Shown: positions 1 through 7,057 of the stretch, piece after piece
How positions within the stretch are numbered: the stretch's first letter is position 1
Layout of the letters: the number at the start of each line of letters is the position of its first letter
Assembly (NCBI GenBank): GCA_051871515.1
Contig: JBJECY010000008.1
Span: 1-22,298, forward strand
Source of the DNA: SFTJ01 sp051871515
GTDB taxonomy: Bacteria > Bacteroidota > Bacteroidia > Bacteroidales > Muribaculaceae
Direction: 5' to 3'
DNA: 22,298 nucleotides
The notes under the pieces: generated by a model
The model's database searches: none
What the model was told of the DNA's origin: nothing
Seen by the model: the letters and a program-made list of their open reading frames with translations, nothing else
Translations under genes and position numbers: made by a program

Positions 1-129
1 ATCAAGAAGTTGGAAATCAATTTCCGTCGTAATGAGCGTGTCATCCGTTATCTGACCGTCAAGATGGAGAAGTATGCCGCAGCCTATGCAGCTAAACGTG
101 AACAACTAAGAAACAAAAAGGAGGACTAA
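1..129 (+). CDS. rpsF: 30S ribosomal protein S6 (bS6), C-terminal end, cut by window start
   Basis: The open frame enters from the left edge and stops with TAA, giving the last 42 residues. The segment FRRNERVIRYLTVKMEKYAAAY followed by a lysine/arginine-rich tail fits the last strand and tail of bS6, which binds the central domain of 16S rRNA as a heterodimer with bS18. The identity rests on this tail plus the order rpsF-rpsR-rplI, the classical bacterial arrangement. The last codons (KKED) also form the Shine-Dalgarno of rpsR, so the end of this gene and the ribosome binding site of the next are the same DNA. The start and any leader regulatory RNA lie outside the window. Confidence 0.93.
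   Translation: MKKLEINFRRNERVIRYLTVKMEKYAAAYAAKREQLRNKKED
118..124 (+). promoter_or_regulatory. Strong Shine-Dalgarno (AAGGAGG) for rpsR
   Basis: AAGGAGG is a seven-base perfect complement to the usual 16S anti-Shine-Dalgarno and sits 7 nt before the rpsR ATG, the classical optimum. It overlaps the last codons of rpsF. No non-ribosomal gene in the window has such a site. A C-rich stretch at 166-174 inside rpsR (CTCCCCCTT) can pair with it in all but one position, so the site could be hidden in a hairpin spanning the start codon. The pairing is worked out by eye only. Confidence 0.8.
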
Positions 130-131
130 TT

Positions 132-401
132 ATGGCAGATGTAAAATCAGAAATCAGATACTTGACTCCCCCTTCAGTAGATGTCAAGAAGAAGAAATAT
201 TGCCGTTTTAAGAGAAGCGGTATCAAATACATCGACTATAAGGACCCTGAGTTCCTTAAGAAGTTCTTGAACGAGCAAGGCAAGATTCTTCCTCGTCGCA
301 TCACCGGCACTTCATTGAAGTTCCAAAGAAGAGTTGCTCAGGCAGTTAAACGCGCTCGCCACTTGGCCCTTCTTCCTTATGTAACCGATTTGATGAAATA
401 A
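132..401 (+). CDS. rpsR: 30S ribosomal protein S18 (bS18)
   Basis: The product is 89 residues, typical for bS18. The conserved core is visible: KKKKYCRF, IDYKDPEFLKKFLNEQGKILPRRITGTS, then LKFQRRVAQAVKRARHLALLPYV. The CRF, ILPRRITG and QRR.....KRAR elements are hallmarks of the family. bS18 pairs with bS6 on the platform of the small subunit. The gene starts 2 nt after the rpsF stop and is preceded by an unusually good Shine-Dalgarno. In Bacteroidota, bS18 together with bS6 and bS21 forms the pocket that holds the 16S 3' tail, which gives this site a possible feedback meaning (inference). Confidence 0.98.
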   Translation: MADVKSEIRYLTPPSVDVKKKKYCRFKRSGIKYIDYKDPEFLKKFLNEQGKILPRRITGTSLKFQRRVAQAVKRARHLALLPYVTDLMK

Positions 402-415
402 TAAATTTAGTTTTT

Positions 416-420
416 GGAGG
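416..420 (+). promoter_or_regulatory. GGAGG ribosome binding site for rplI
   Basis: GGAGG lies 10 nt before the rplI ATG, in the 29-nt gap after rpsR. It is the second and weaker of only two clear Shine-Dalgarno-like sites in the window; both are in the ribosomal protein operon. Confidence 0.6.
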
Positions 421-430
421 AACAATATCT

Positions 431-874
431 ATGAAAATTATATTGAAAGAAGATGTCGCAAACCTTGGTTACAAGGACGACGTAGTAGAAGTGAAGAGCG
501 GTTACGGCCGTAATTACCTTATCCCAACCGGAAAGGCTGTTATTGCATCGGAATCGGCACTTAAGGTACTCGCTGAGAACCTCAAGCAACGTGCTCACAA
601 GATTGCTAAAATCAAGGCTGATGCAGAAGCTGCCGCTGCTGCTTTGCAGGGCGTAAGCCTCACTATCGCTGCTAAGGTTAGCGCTAACGGCACCATCTTT
701 GGTTCGGTTAACACCATCCAAATTGCTGACGCTCTTGAACAAGCTGGCCACACTGTTGACCGCAAGCTCATCTCTATCAAGGAAGCTGTGAAGGAAGTTG
801 GCAAGTACACTGCCACTATCAAGTTCCACAAGGAAGTTTCTGTTGAAATTCCTTTTGAAGTGGTTGCTGAATAA
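431..874 (+). CDS. rplI: 50S ribosomal protein L9 (bL9)
   Basis: The product is 147 residues, the normal size of bL9. The N-terminal rRNA-binding domain (about residues 1-50) reads MKIILKEDVANLGYKDDVVEVKSGYGRNYLIPTGKA in two overlapping stretches and contains the signature GYGRNYLIP. An alanine- and lysine-rich connecting helix follows (about 50-75), then the C-terminal domain with the family's FGSVNTIQIADAL segment. bL9 binds domain V of 23S rRNA near the L1 stalk and influences frame maintenance. It is the last gene of the rpsF-rpsR-rplI operon, and a strong terminator follows 36 nt after the stop. Confidence 0.98.
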   Translation: MKIILKEDVANLGYKDDVVEVKSGYGRNYLIPTGKAVIASESALKVLAENLKQRAHKIAKIKADAEAAAAALQGVSLTIAAKVSANGTIFGSVNTIQIADALEQAGHTVDRKLISIKEAVKEVGKYTATIKFHKEVSVEIPFEVVAE

Positions 875-910
875 GAAATTTGATTTTTAAGAAAATTTCT
901 GCATAACTTT

Positions 911-950
911 AGGGGAGTTGCTTTTTGGCAACTCCCCTATTTGTTTTTAT
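911..950 (+). terminator. Intrinsic terminator of the rpsF-rpsR-rplI operon
   Basis: A perfect 11-bp stem (911-921 with 928-938, AGGGGAGTTGC and its complement) closes on a six-base T-rich loop. It is followed by ATTTGTTTTTAT. This is the clearest unidirectional terminator in the window and ends transcription before the opposing lipoprotein gene. Confidence 0.92.
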
Positions 951-984
951 CACTTGCAATGGCTCTCAGCTATGGTAAGTGATA
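948..984. terminator. Second hairpin between rplI and the convergent lipoprotein gene
   Basis: TATCACTT (948-955) pairs with AAGTGATA (977-984). Inside, ATGGCT pairs with AGCTAT with one G-U wobble around a CTC loop. On the plus strand it is followed by TTTCTTT, so it may be a back-up terminator. On the minus strand it lies 24 nt past the lipoprotein stop but has no T-run there. Function is uncertain. Confidence 0.4.
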
Positions 985-1008
985 TTTCTTTATTGTTTAT
1001 GAGGAATA

Positions 1009-1629
1009 TCAATGTTTCAGTTTATTCCACGAGTCCTTGCTGAGCAAGGGGCTGTAACTTTGCTGAGCAATGCGGGCTGCGGCATCGCCGCGATTGAAAA
1101 AGTCAACCAACACTTGTTGCAAACTATCGCTTAGCACACTGTCTTTATAGAAATATTTGCGCTCAAGTTGCTGAGTGAGTGTTGAATCGGCAACTACGGC
1201 AAGATAATCATTTGCTATTTTTACCTTATCGGCCTGTATGCGCCGAATGGTTTTCTTGAAATTAAACAATGCGGCATTGCTGTGTGTGCCTTCAATTAAT
1301 ACCACATCTTTCTTTATCCATACATTCACTGAGCCACGTTCAATCACAAAATGATGAGAAACGGTGTCGTCGCCACATTTAAAGTATGCCGCGCGCGATA
1401 TAGGGGCATTGCAGTTTTCAAGCAAAGTGAGGCTTTCATCTTGTATCCTACCCTGGAATACCGTTCGTGAGCGGTTGTAATCACTTTCGTAGCAGAACAC
1501 CGAGATGCTATCACTTTTGGCATCAGCAGCCAAGTGAAAAGTGATTTGGCAAGGATAGGACTTTTTGCGGTCGCAGGCTGTAAGCACCAGCACCATAGCT
1601 AATATGACGAATAGAATATTATGTTTCAT
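1009..1629 (-). CDS. Lipoprotein, probable DUF4369-type domain, unknown function
   Basis: The product is 206 residues. A short basic start (MKHN) and hydrophobic core lead to the lipobox LTAC, with the acylated cysteine at residue 19, so export and lipid anchoring are expected. The following 100 residues are beta-rich, with the pattern of the DUF4369 domain often found at the N-terminus of Bacteroidota thioredoxin-like lipoproteins. The C-terminal part is helical and charged. There is no CxxC thioredoxin motif, so only the accessory domain type is present. The family assignment is by pattern memory and moderate. The gene is monocistronic, convergent with the ribosomal operon and divergent from asnB, with its own promoter at 1651-1680. 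Confidence 0.75.
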   Translation of the reverse strand: MKHNILFVILAMVLVLTACDRKKSYPCQITFHLAADAKSDSISVFCYESDYNRSRTVFQGRIQDESLTLLENCNAPISRAAYFKCGDDTVSHHFVIERGSVNVWIKKDVVLIEGTHSNAALFNFKKTIRRIQADKVKIANDYLAVVADSTLTQQLERKYFYKDSVLSDSLQQVLVDFFNRGDAAARIAQQSYSPLLSKDSWNKLKH

Positions 1630-1650
1630 CTTGAACTATACTTTTGCCTG

Positions 1651-1680
1651 CAAAGATAACTCTTTATTTTGTTACACAAA
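1651..1680 (-). promoter_or_regulatory. Bacteroidota-type promoter for the lipoprotein gene
   Basis: Read on the minus strand, TTTG (1680-1677), an 18-nt spacer and TATCTTTG (1658-1651) match the TTTG / TAnnTTTG consensus. The expected transcript start is about 15 nt before the ATG at 1629. Confidence 0.6.
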
Positions 1681-1774
1681 CAATTGCGCAATATTTCACG
1701 ATGGCGAAATTTATACATTTTGCAATCAATTAAAAAATATTTTTAGCAATATGCTTTAATTTTTACAATTTTGC

Positions 1775-1805
1775 TTGCCAATTTGCAACAAATAATATAA
1801 ATTTG
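1775..1805 (+). promoter_or_regulatory. Bacteroidota-type promoter for asnB
   Basis: TAAATTTG at 1798-1805 is a full match to the -7 element TAnnTTTG. The -33 element could be TTG at 1775-1777 (20-nt spacer) or TTTG at 1770-1773 (24 nt). The ATG is about 50 nt downstream in an A/T-rich leader without a Shine-Dalgarno. Confidence 0.6.
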
Positions 1806-1854
1806 CATCGCAATTAAGAAAACGCAAATTAATAACAACAAAATTATAAACTAT

Positions 1855-3519
1855 ATGTGTGGAATTGTAGCAGCATTTGGTGAAAAAATAGGAACACCAG
1901 CAATGCGACAGCAAGTGTTATCAATGTCAAAGAAAATACGTCATCGTGGTCCCGACTGGTCGGGAATACATGTATCAGACAATGCCATTATGGTCCACGA
2001 GCGTCTTTCAATAGTTGACCCTCAATCAGGCGGCCAGCCCCTGAAGTCAAAAGATGGTAAAGTGATACTTACCGTAAACGGCGAGATTTACAATCATCAG
2101 GACATACGAAAAGCCATGGCCGACACTTATGAATTTCAAACCGGCAGTGACTGTGAGGTGATATTGGCTCTTTACATTAAGTATGGCACAGATTTCCTGG
2201 AAAAAATTAGCGGTATTTTTGCATTTGCACTTTACGACGAAACCAAAGATTTCTATATGGTTGCTCGCGACCCAATAGGTGTGATACCTTTGTATCTTGG
2301 TTATGACGAAAACGGCAACACCTATTTTGCTTCGGAGCTAAAAGCACTTGAAGGCCAGTGCAAAGAAATTGAGCCTTTCTTGCCCGGACACGTTTATGAC
2401 AGCGAGAGCCATGAACTCAAGAGATGGTACACTCGCAACTGGGAAAGCTATGATGCAGTAAAGGATAACACCACTGACATCAATCAACTCCGTGATGCTC
2501 TTGAAGATGCAGTGAAACGTCAACTCATGAGCGACGTGCCTTACGGAGTGCTGCTCTCAGGCGGACTTGACTCATCAGTTATCTCGGCTATAGCCAATAA
2601 ATTCTCTCGCCGACGCATTGAAACCCAAAGCCAGCAAGAAGCATGGTGGCCACGTTTGCATTCGTTTGCTGTGGGATTGAAGGGTGCTCCCGATTTGGCA
2701 GCAGCTCGCAAGGTGGCTGATTTCATTGGCACCGTGCACCACGAGATTAACTATACCGTACAAGAAGGTCTTGACGCCATTCGCGATGTGATTTATTACA
2801 TTGAGACCTACGATGTCACCACCGTGAGAGCATCAACGCCAATGTATCTTTTGGCTCGTGTGATTAAGTCGATGGGCATTAAGATGGTGCTTTCAGGCGA
2901 GGGTGCCGATGAGATATTTGGCGGTTATCTTTATTTCCACAAAGCTCCAAACGCAAAAGAGTTTCATGAGGAAACCGTTCGCAAAATCAGCAAATTGCAC
3001 CTCTATGACTGCTTGAGGGCTAACAAATCGCTCTCAGCATGGGGTGTTGAAGGCCGTGTGCCATTCCTCGACAAAGAGTTCCTTGATGTTGCTATGCGAC
3101 TCAACCCAGAGGACAAGATGTCGAAAGACGGCAAGATGGAGAAATGGGTGTTGCGCAAAGCATTTGAAGAGTACATTCCAAAAGAAATTGCTTGGAGACA
3201 AAAAGAGCAATTCTCTGACGGCGTTGGATATAGCTGGATTGACTCGTTGAAAGAAATCACTTCATCAAAGGTTAGCGATGAGATGATGAAGAATGCTCAC
3301 CGCCGTTTCCCAATCAACACTCCAAGAAACAAAGAGGAGTATTATTACCGCTCAATCTTTGAAGAGTTATTCCCATCGCAAACAGCAGCATTGTGTGTGC
3401 CTTCGGTGCCATCAGTAGCGTGCAGCACCGCCGAGGCTCTTGCTTGGGATAAAGCATTTGCTAATATGAACGAGCCTTCAGGCCGTGCCATTAAGGGCGT
3501 TCACAATAAGGCTTATTAA
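1855..3519 (+). CDS. asnB: Asparagine synthetase B, glutamine-hydrolysing
   Basis: The product is 554 residues, equal to the E. coli AsnB class. It makes asparagine from aspartate, ATP and glutamine in the cytosol. The N-terminal class II glutaminase domain (about 1-190) begins MCGIVA, so Cys2 becomes the N-terminal nucleophile after Met removal. Arg50 (ERLSIVDP), Asn75-Gly76 (NGEIYN) and Asp99 fill the glutamine site. The synthetase domain has the pyrophosphate loop SGGLDSS at 235-241, then LSGEGADEIFGGY and the family's GVEGRVPFLDKEF segment. The start is fixed because catalytic Cys2 must follow the initiator Met. It stands alone with its own promoter and a hairpin downstream. The domains are complete and nothing is missing. 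Confidence 0.97.
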   Translation: MCGIVAAFGEKIGTPAMRQQVLSMSKKIRHRGPDWSGIHVSDNAIMVHERLSIVDPQSGGQPLKSKDGKVILTVNGEIYNHQDIRKAMADTYEFQTGSDCEVILALYIKYGTDFLEKISGIFAFALYDETKDFYMVARDPIGVIPLYLGYDENGNTYFASELKALEGQCKEIEPFLPGHVYDSESHELKRWYTRNWESYDAVKDNTTDINQLRDALEDAVKRQLMSDVPYGVLLSGGLDSSVISAIANKFSRRRIETQSQQEAWWPRLHSFAVGLKGAPDLAAARKVADFIGTVHHEINYTVQEGLDAIRDVIYYIETYDVTTVRASTPMYLLARVIKSMGIKMVLSGEGADEIFGGYLYFHKAPNAKEFHEETVRKISKLHLYDCLRANKSLSAWGVEGRVPFLDKEFLDVAMRLNPEDKMSKDGKMEKWVLRKAFEEYIPKEIAWRQKEQFSDGVGYSWIDSLKEITSSKVSDEMMKNAHRRFPINTPRNKEEYYYRSIFEELFPSQTAALCVPSVPSVACSTAEALAWDKAFANMNEPSGRAIKGVHNKAY

Positions 3520-3544
3520 GCAATAGAGTATTTAATATACAATA

Positions 3545-3588
3545 AGGTCGCCATGAATGAATGTGTTAATACGTTCTTCAGGCGACCT
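3545..3588. terminator. Hairpin between convergent asnB and lptG-like gene
   Basis: AGGTCGCC (3545-3552) pairs perfectly with GGCGACCT (3581-3588). The stem extends by TGAA/TTCA after one bulged A. It lies between two converging stop codons (3519 and 3634), as expected of a shared terminator. Neither side has a proper T-run, so it may act instead as an RNA-end stabiliser or a factor-assisted terminator. Confidence 0.5.
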
Positions 3589-3633
3589 AACTATTAAACA
3601 ATAATGAGATGTTAAATTACGTTTGCCGTTCTC

Positions 3634-4794
3634 TTAAACTTGTGCTTTACGATAAAGATAAACGGCAATAATGGTGTAAACAATATTTGGAATCCACATT
3701 GCCACTCTTGGTGAGGTAAGCCCCGACACTGCAAATGATGAAGTGACGGTCATAAACAAGATGTATGAGAAACTCAACAGCAATCCAATGCCAATGTTCA
3801 CACCCATACCACCCTTCACTTTCTTTGAGGACAACGAAAGACCTATGATGGTGAGGATAAACGATGCTGCCACCATGGCATATCTTCGTTCAAGTTCAAT
3901 CTCAAAATTCTTGATGTTTGACACACCGCGCTGTTTTTGGCGGTAGATGTACGATTTAAGCTCAGAGTTGGTGAGCGTTTCTTGGTCGTTTTGTGAAATC
4001 AAGAAGTCACGAGGCTCAATTTCAATAATGGTATCACGCGAAGCTCCGCGCGAGATGGTTTCTTTGAGACCCTTGAAATTGCGAATTGAATAATCCCGCA
4101 GATTCCATTTATATAATGTGTCGTATCTTATTGATTGCGCAGTAAGACGCGATTTCAGTTCTTTGCCTTCAAAATGGTCGAGAGAAAACTTATATCCGGT
4201 CTTTGTGATATTATCATATCGTGCCATGTAAGCAACAATGCCCGGTGACACTTGCAACTGAATGTTATCGCCATAGTCAACTCGTTTATTCTTCACCCAT
4301 TGGTTGGTGTAGGCAATACGTTTCACGTTGGCTGGAGGTATCACATAAGCCGAAAGGAAATAAGAAAACAATGCAATAATGAAGGCAGTAACCATATAAG
4401 GCACAGCCAATCGCTTATAACTGATGCCGCTTGAAAGTATTGCAATGATTTCGCTATGGTCAGTGAGTTTTGATGTGAAGAAAATTACAGCTATAAACGT
4501 GAAAAGCGGGCTGAACTGATTGGCAAAATATGGCAAAAAGTTAAGATAATACTGGAATACCGTGGCCTTTAGCGGAGCATTAATGATGGCATCGAGTTTC
4601 TCATTGACATCAAAAAGCACCACAATGGCAAGCAGCATCAGTATTGAAAACACAAAAGAGCCAAGGAATTTTTTGATAATGTATAAATCAAAAACTTTCA
4701 CAAGGGGCTTTTTGTGTTTCTGCTCCTCTGCGTCATGCTCCGGTTGATTGTTATCTTTCCGGTTTTTATTATTTTTCAAGAAATTAAGTTTCAC
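3634..4794 (-). CDS. LptF/LptG family permease (lipopolysaccharide export, YjgP/YjgQ)
   Basis: The product is 386 residues. Three transmembrane segments lie in the N-terminal half (near 42-65, 88-108 and 130-153). A soluble periplasmic beta-jellyroll region follows (about 160-290). Three more C-terminal helices begin near YAMVAASFILTIIGLSLSS. This is the LptF/LptG layout: inner-membrane subunits that pass LPS to the periplasmic bridge, driven by LptB. The FSPLFTFIAVIFF and ILSSGISYKRL segments fit the family; I cannot tell F from G. A 36-residue polar, lysine-rich N-terminal extension precedes the first helix. The start codon is GTG and overlaps the tgt stop as GTGA, implying translational coupling. 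Confidence 0.9.
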   Translation of the reverse strand: MKLNFLKNNKNRKDNNQPEHDAEEQKHKKPLVKVFDLYIIKKFLGSFVFSILMLLAIVVLFDVNEKLDAIINAPLKATVFQYYLNFLPYFANQFSPLFTFIAVIFFTSKLTDHSEIIAILSSGISYKRLAVPYMVTAFIIALFSYFLSAYVIPPANVKRIAYTNQWVKNKRVDYGDNIQLQVSPGIVAYMARYDNITKTGYKFSLDHFEGKELKSRLTAQSIRYDTLYKWNLRDYSIRNFKGLKETISRGASRDTIIEIEPRDFLISQNDQETLTNSELKSYIYRQKQRGVSNIKNFEIELERRYAMVAASFILTIIGLSLSSKKVKGGMGVNIGIGLLLSFSYILFMTVTSSFAVSGLTSPRVAMWIPNIVYTIIAVYLYRKAQV

Positions 4795-5924
4795 AATCGT
4801 CGAGTTACGTTAACAACCATTTCTTCTTTCCAAGGCTTGAAGTCGCCGGCAATGATATGTTTTCGGGCTTCTCCCACAAGCCACAGATAGAATGCCAGGT
4901 TGTGAATACTTGCTATTTGCAATGCAAGCAGTTCCTGGCTCACAAACATGTGCCTTAAATATGCTTTTGAATAAGCGCGGTCAACGTATGACGGGCCATC
5001 TTCTTGAATGGGCGAGAAATCGTTGGCCCACTTCTTATTGCGCATGTTCATGATTCCGTGACGAGTGAAAAGCATACCGTTACGCCCGTTGCGCGTAGGC
5101 ATCACGCAGTCCATCATGTCAACTCCTCGGTCAATGGCTTCAAGTATGTTGGCTGGCGTGCCAACTCCCATCAGATATCGTGGTTTGTCCTGCGGCAAAA
5201 TCTCGTTGACAACCTCAATCATCTCATACATTTTCTCGGCCGGTTCACCCACAGCAAGTCCGCCAATGGCATTGCCTTCAGCACCAAGGTCGCTCACGAA
5301 TTTTGCCGATTCTCTACGAAGGTCGGGATAAACGCAACCCTGCACAATGGGGAAAAATGCTTGGCTGTGCCCATATAGAGGCTGTGTAGCATTGAAATGG
5401 TCCCAACCGCGTTTCAGCCAGCGCAGAGTGAGGGCCAATGAACGTTTGGCGTAATCATAATCTGATTTTCCTGAAGGACATTCGTCGAGTGCCATCATGA
5501 TGTCGCTGCCAATGGCACGCTGTATGTCAACCACATTCTCGGGGGTGAACAGGTGTTTCGACCCATCAATGTGACTACGGAAATATGCGCCTTCTTCTTT
5601 AAGCTTGCGGTTGGCCGAGAGTGAAAACACTTGAAAACCGCCACTATCTGTTAAAATAGGCTTTTGCCAACCATTGAAGCGGTGCAATCCGCCGGCTTGC
5701 TTAATTATGTCAATTCCTGGGCGCAGATATAAATGATAGGTGTTGCCCAATATGATTTGTGCCTTTATGTCGTCGCTAAGCTCATGCTGATGCACAGCTT
5801 TCACTGTACCGGCTGTTCCAACCGGCATAAATATAGGAGTTTCAATTTGTCCGTGGTCAGTGGTGATAAGCCCGGCACGGGCATTTGTGCCACCGCCACT
5901 CTTTGCAATTAATTCAAATTTCAT
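4791..5924 (-). CDS. tgt: Queuine/preQ1 tRNA-guanine transglycosylase
   Basis: The product is 377 residues, the bacterial Tgt size. It exchanges guanine 34 of GUN-anticodon tRNAs for the queuosine precursor. The core is plain: MPVGTAGTVK, LTDSGGFQVFSL with Asp93 as general acid/base, the GGLAVGEP base-recognition loop at 221-228, and GVDMMDCVMPTR with nucleophile Asp272. The C-terminal zinc site normally has CxCxxC plus a histidine; here the cysteines are absent and only the histidine (His325 in YLRH) remains. A longer frame could begin at a GTG at 5942, but the promoter -7 box at 5945-5952 leaves no leader for it, so I choose the ATG at 5924. It is the first gene of a two-gene operon with the permease. 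Confidence 0.95.
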   Translation of the reverse strand: MKFELIAKSGGGTNARAGLITTDHGQIETPIFMPVGTAGTVKAVHQHELSDDIKAQIILGNTYHLYLRPGIDIIKQAGGLHRFNGWQKPILTDSGGFQVFSLSANRKLKEEGAYFRSHIDGSKHLFTPENVVDIQRAIGSDIMMALDECPSGKSDYDYAKRSLALTLRWLKRGWDHFNATQPLYGHSQAFFPIVQGCVYPDLRRESAKFVSDLGAEGNAIGGLAVGEPAEKMYEMIEVVNEILPQDKPRYLMGVGTPANILEAIDRGVDMMDCVMPTRNGRNGMLFTRHGIMNMRNKKWANDFSPIQEDGPSYVDRAYSKAYLRHMFVSQELLALQIASIHNLAFYLWLVGEARKHIIAGDFKPWKEEMVVNVTRRL

Positions 5925-5944
5925 CAATTTCTGTTTTATCACTA

Positions 5945-5976
5945 CAAATTTACTACCTTTAATCCCCTATCGCAAA
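5945..5976 (-). promoter_or_regulatory. Bacteroidota-type promoter for tgt-lptG
   Basis: On the minus strand, TTTG (5976-5973), a 20-nt spacer and TAAATTTG (5952-5945) fit the consensus exactly. Transcription should begin near 5938, so an upstream GTG at 5942 would be outside the message. This supports the ATG at 5924. Confidence 0.75.
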
Positions 5977-6010
5977 TTTGTTTTTAAAATAATAGCCAAT
6001 TTATAATTTT

Positions 6011-6046
6011 TTTGATTTTTAGTTTTCATTAATAGTAGTAACTTTG
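6011..6046 (+). promoter_or_regulatory. Probable promoter for the exonuclease operon
   Basis: TAACTTTG at 6039-6046 is a full -7 match. The nearest TTTG (6011-6014) is 24 nt upstream, longer than the usual spacing, so the -33 element is weak. The leader to the ATG at 6101 would be about 50 nt. Confidence 0.5.
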
Positions 6047-6100
6047 CATTGCTGAAACATGAGCGCGCACAATGCGACAAGATAATTAAACGAAGCTGAA

Positions 6101-6742
6101 ATGAAGATTTCTATTCCAAAAGAAAAAATCAATGAATTGCCTGTAATGGAATTTACCGGCAATATATATATTATTGACTCTTTATCGAAGATGAATATGG
6201 CAATTGCCGCTTTGCGTAAAGAGTCAATAGTGGGCTTCGATTCTGAAACAAGGCCGTCGTTTGCTCGCGGCAAAATCAATAAAGTGGCATTGTTGCAAAT
6301 ATCATCGTTCACTGATTGTTTCTTGTTCAGGATAAACAAGATTGGATTGCCCGACAAGCTCAAAAAATTCATCGAAGACGAATCAATACAAAAAGTTGGA
6401 TTATCGCTCAACAACGATGTGATGGCGCTGAGGCGGATTGCCGATGTTACGCCACAAGGCTTTATTGACTTACAGCAACTGGTGAGCAAATATTGCATCA
6501 CCGATATGAGCTTGCAGCGCATCTATGCCATATTATTTGACAAGAAGATTTCAAAATCACAGCGACTCACCAATTGGGAAGCCACGTCGCTAACCTCGGC
6601 GCAACTGCGTTATGCGGCACTCGATGCTTACGCCTGCCTGCAAATCTACGACTATCTCAACAATGGCAATTTTTGCCCCGAGGAATCACATTATATATTA
6701 AACGAGGATTTATCAGAACACAATGAAACAGAAGAGATTTAA
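6101..6742 (+). CDS. 3'-5' exonuclease domain protein, DEDDy (RNase D / WRN-exo type)
   Basis: The product is 213 residues and consists of one exonuclease domain. Motif I is FDSET (Asp47, Glu49), motif II is GLSLNNDVMAL (Asp106), and motif III is YAALDAY (Tyr171, Asp175), so all four acidic metal ligands and the motif III tyrosine are present. No HRDC or nucleic-acid-binding domain follows, unlike RNase D (about 375 residues). Stand-alone forms of this size are common in Bacteroidota; whether the substrate is RNA or DNA cannot be told here. The next gene starts 20 nt before this stop, so the two are co-transcribed and probably coupled. Its terminator is inside the opposing sigma factor gene. 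Confidence 0.9.
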   Translation: MKISIPKEKINELPVMEFTGNIYIIDSLSKMNMAIAALRKESIVGFDSETRPSFARGKINKVALLQISSFTDCFLFRINKIGLPDKLKKFIEDESIQKVGLSLNNDVMALRRIADVTPQGFIDLQQLVSKYCITDMSLQRIYAILFDKKISKSQRLTNWEATSLTSAQLRYAALDAYACLQIYDYLNNGNFCPEESHYILNEDLSEHNETEEI

Positions 6743-6998
6743 AGGGTCAACGGTGATACCGCTTGCCTTGTTGGCATATCTTGCCGTTATGGCATATTAC
6801 GGACGAGGCATGTTATCGTCGGGCGAAGAGCTTAAATATTATGGGATAATTGCCGTGACACTTGCCATACTTGTGGCACTGCACTTCAGCCTGAAAAAGA
6901 AAGAACGATTGAAACAGAAGCGCGAAGACGAACAGCTATACGGCACATATAGCAACAACGATGAGAAGAAAAATCAATCGGGTAACGATAAAGAATGA
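6723..6998 (+). CDS. Small two-helix membrane protein, unknown function
   Basis: The product is 91 residues. Hydrophobic segments at about 11-26 (VIPLALLAYLAVMAYY) and 39-56 (YYGIIAVTLAILVALHFS) predict two membrane helices joined by a short loop. A basic, then acidic and asparagine-rich cytoplasmic tail follows. I recognise no family. It overlaps the 3' end of the exonuclease gene by 20 nt in another frame, an overlap that suggests a real gene and translational coupling. No cysteine or catalytic motif is visible. Confidence 0.75.
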   Translation: MKQKRFKGSTVIPLALLAYLAVMAYYGRGMLSSGEELKYYGIIAVTLAILVALHFSLKKKERLKQKREDEQLYGTYSNNDEKKNQSGNDKE

Positions 6999-7057
6999 CT
7001 TATCGATACCCGATTCCCCTAAAATTTAAAAATCAACAGATTACAAATTAACTATCA

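Noticed and set aside
407..829. Open frame of 140 codons on the strand opposite rplI
   Set aside because: It is the antisense of a complete, well-conserved L9 gene, with no family features or promoter.
1725..1760. A/T palindrome-like stretch between the lipoprotein gene and asnB
   Set aside because: It is simple A/T-rich sequence in a divergent promoter region; without a conserved core it cannot be called an operator.
5922..5942. GTG start at 5942 for tgt
   Set aside because: It would lie at or before the predicted transcript start, and the extra six residues are not family-like; ATG 5924 is better.
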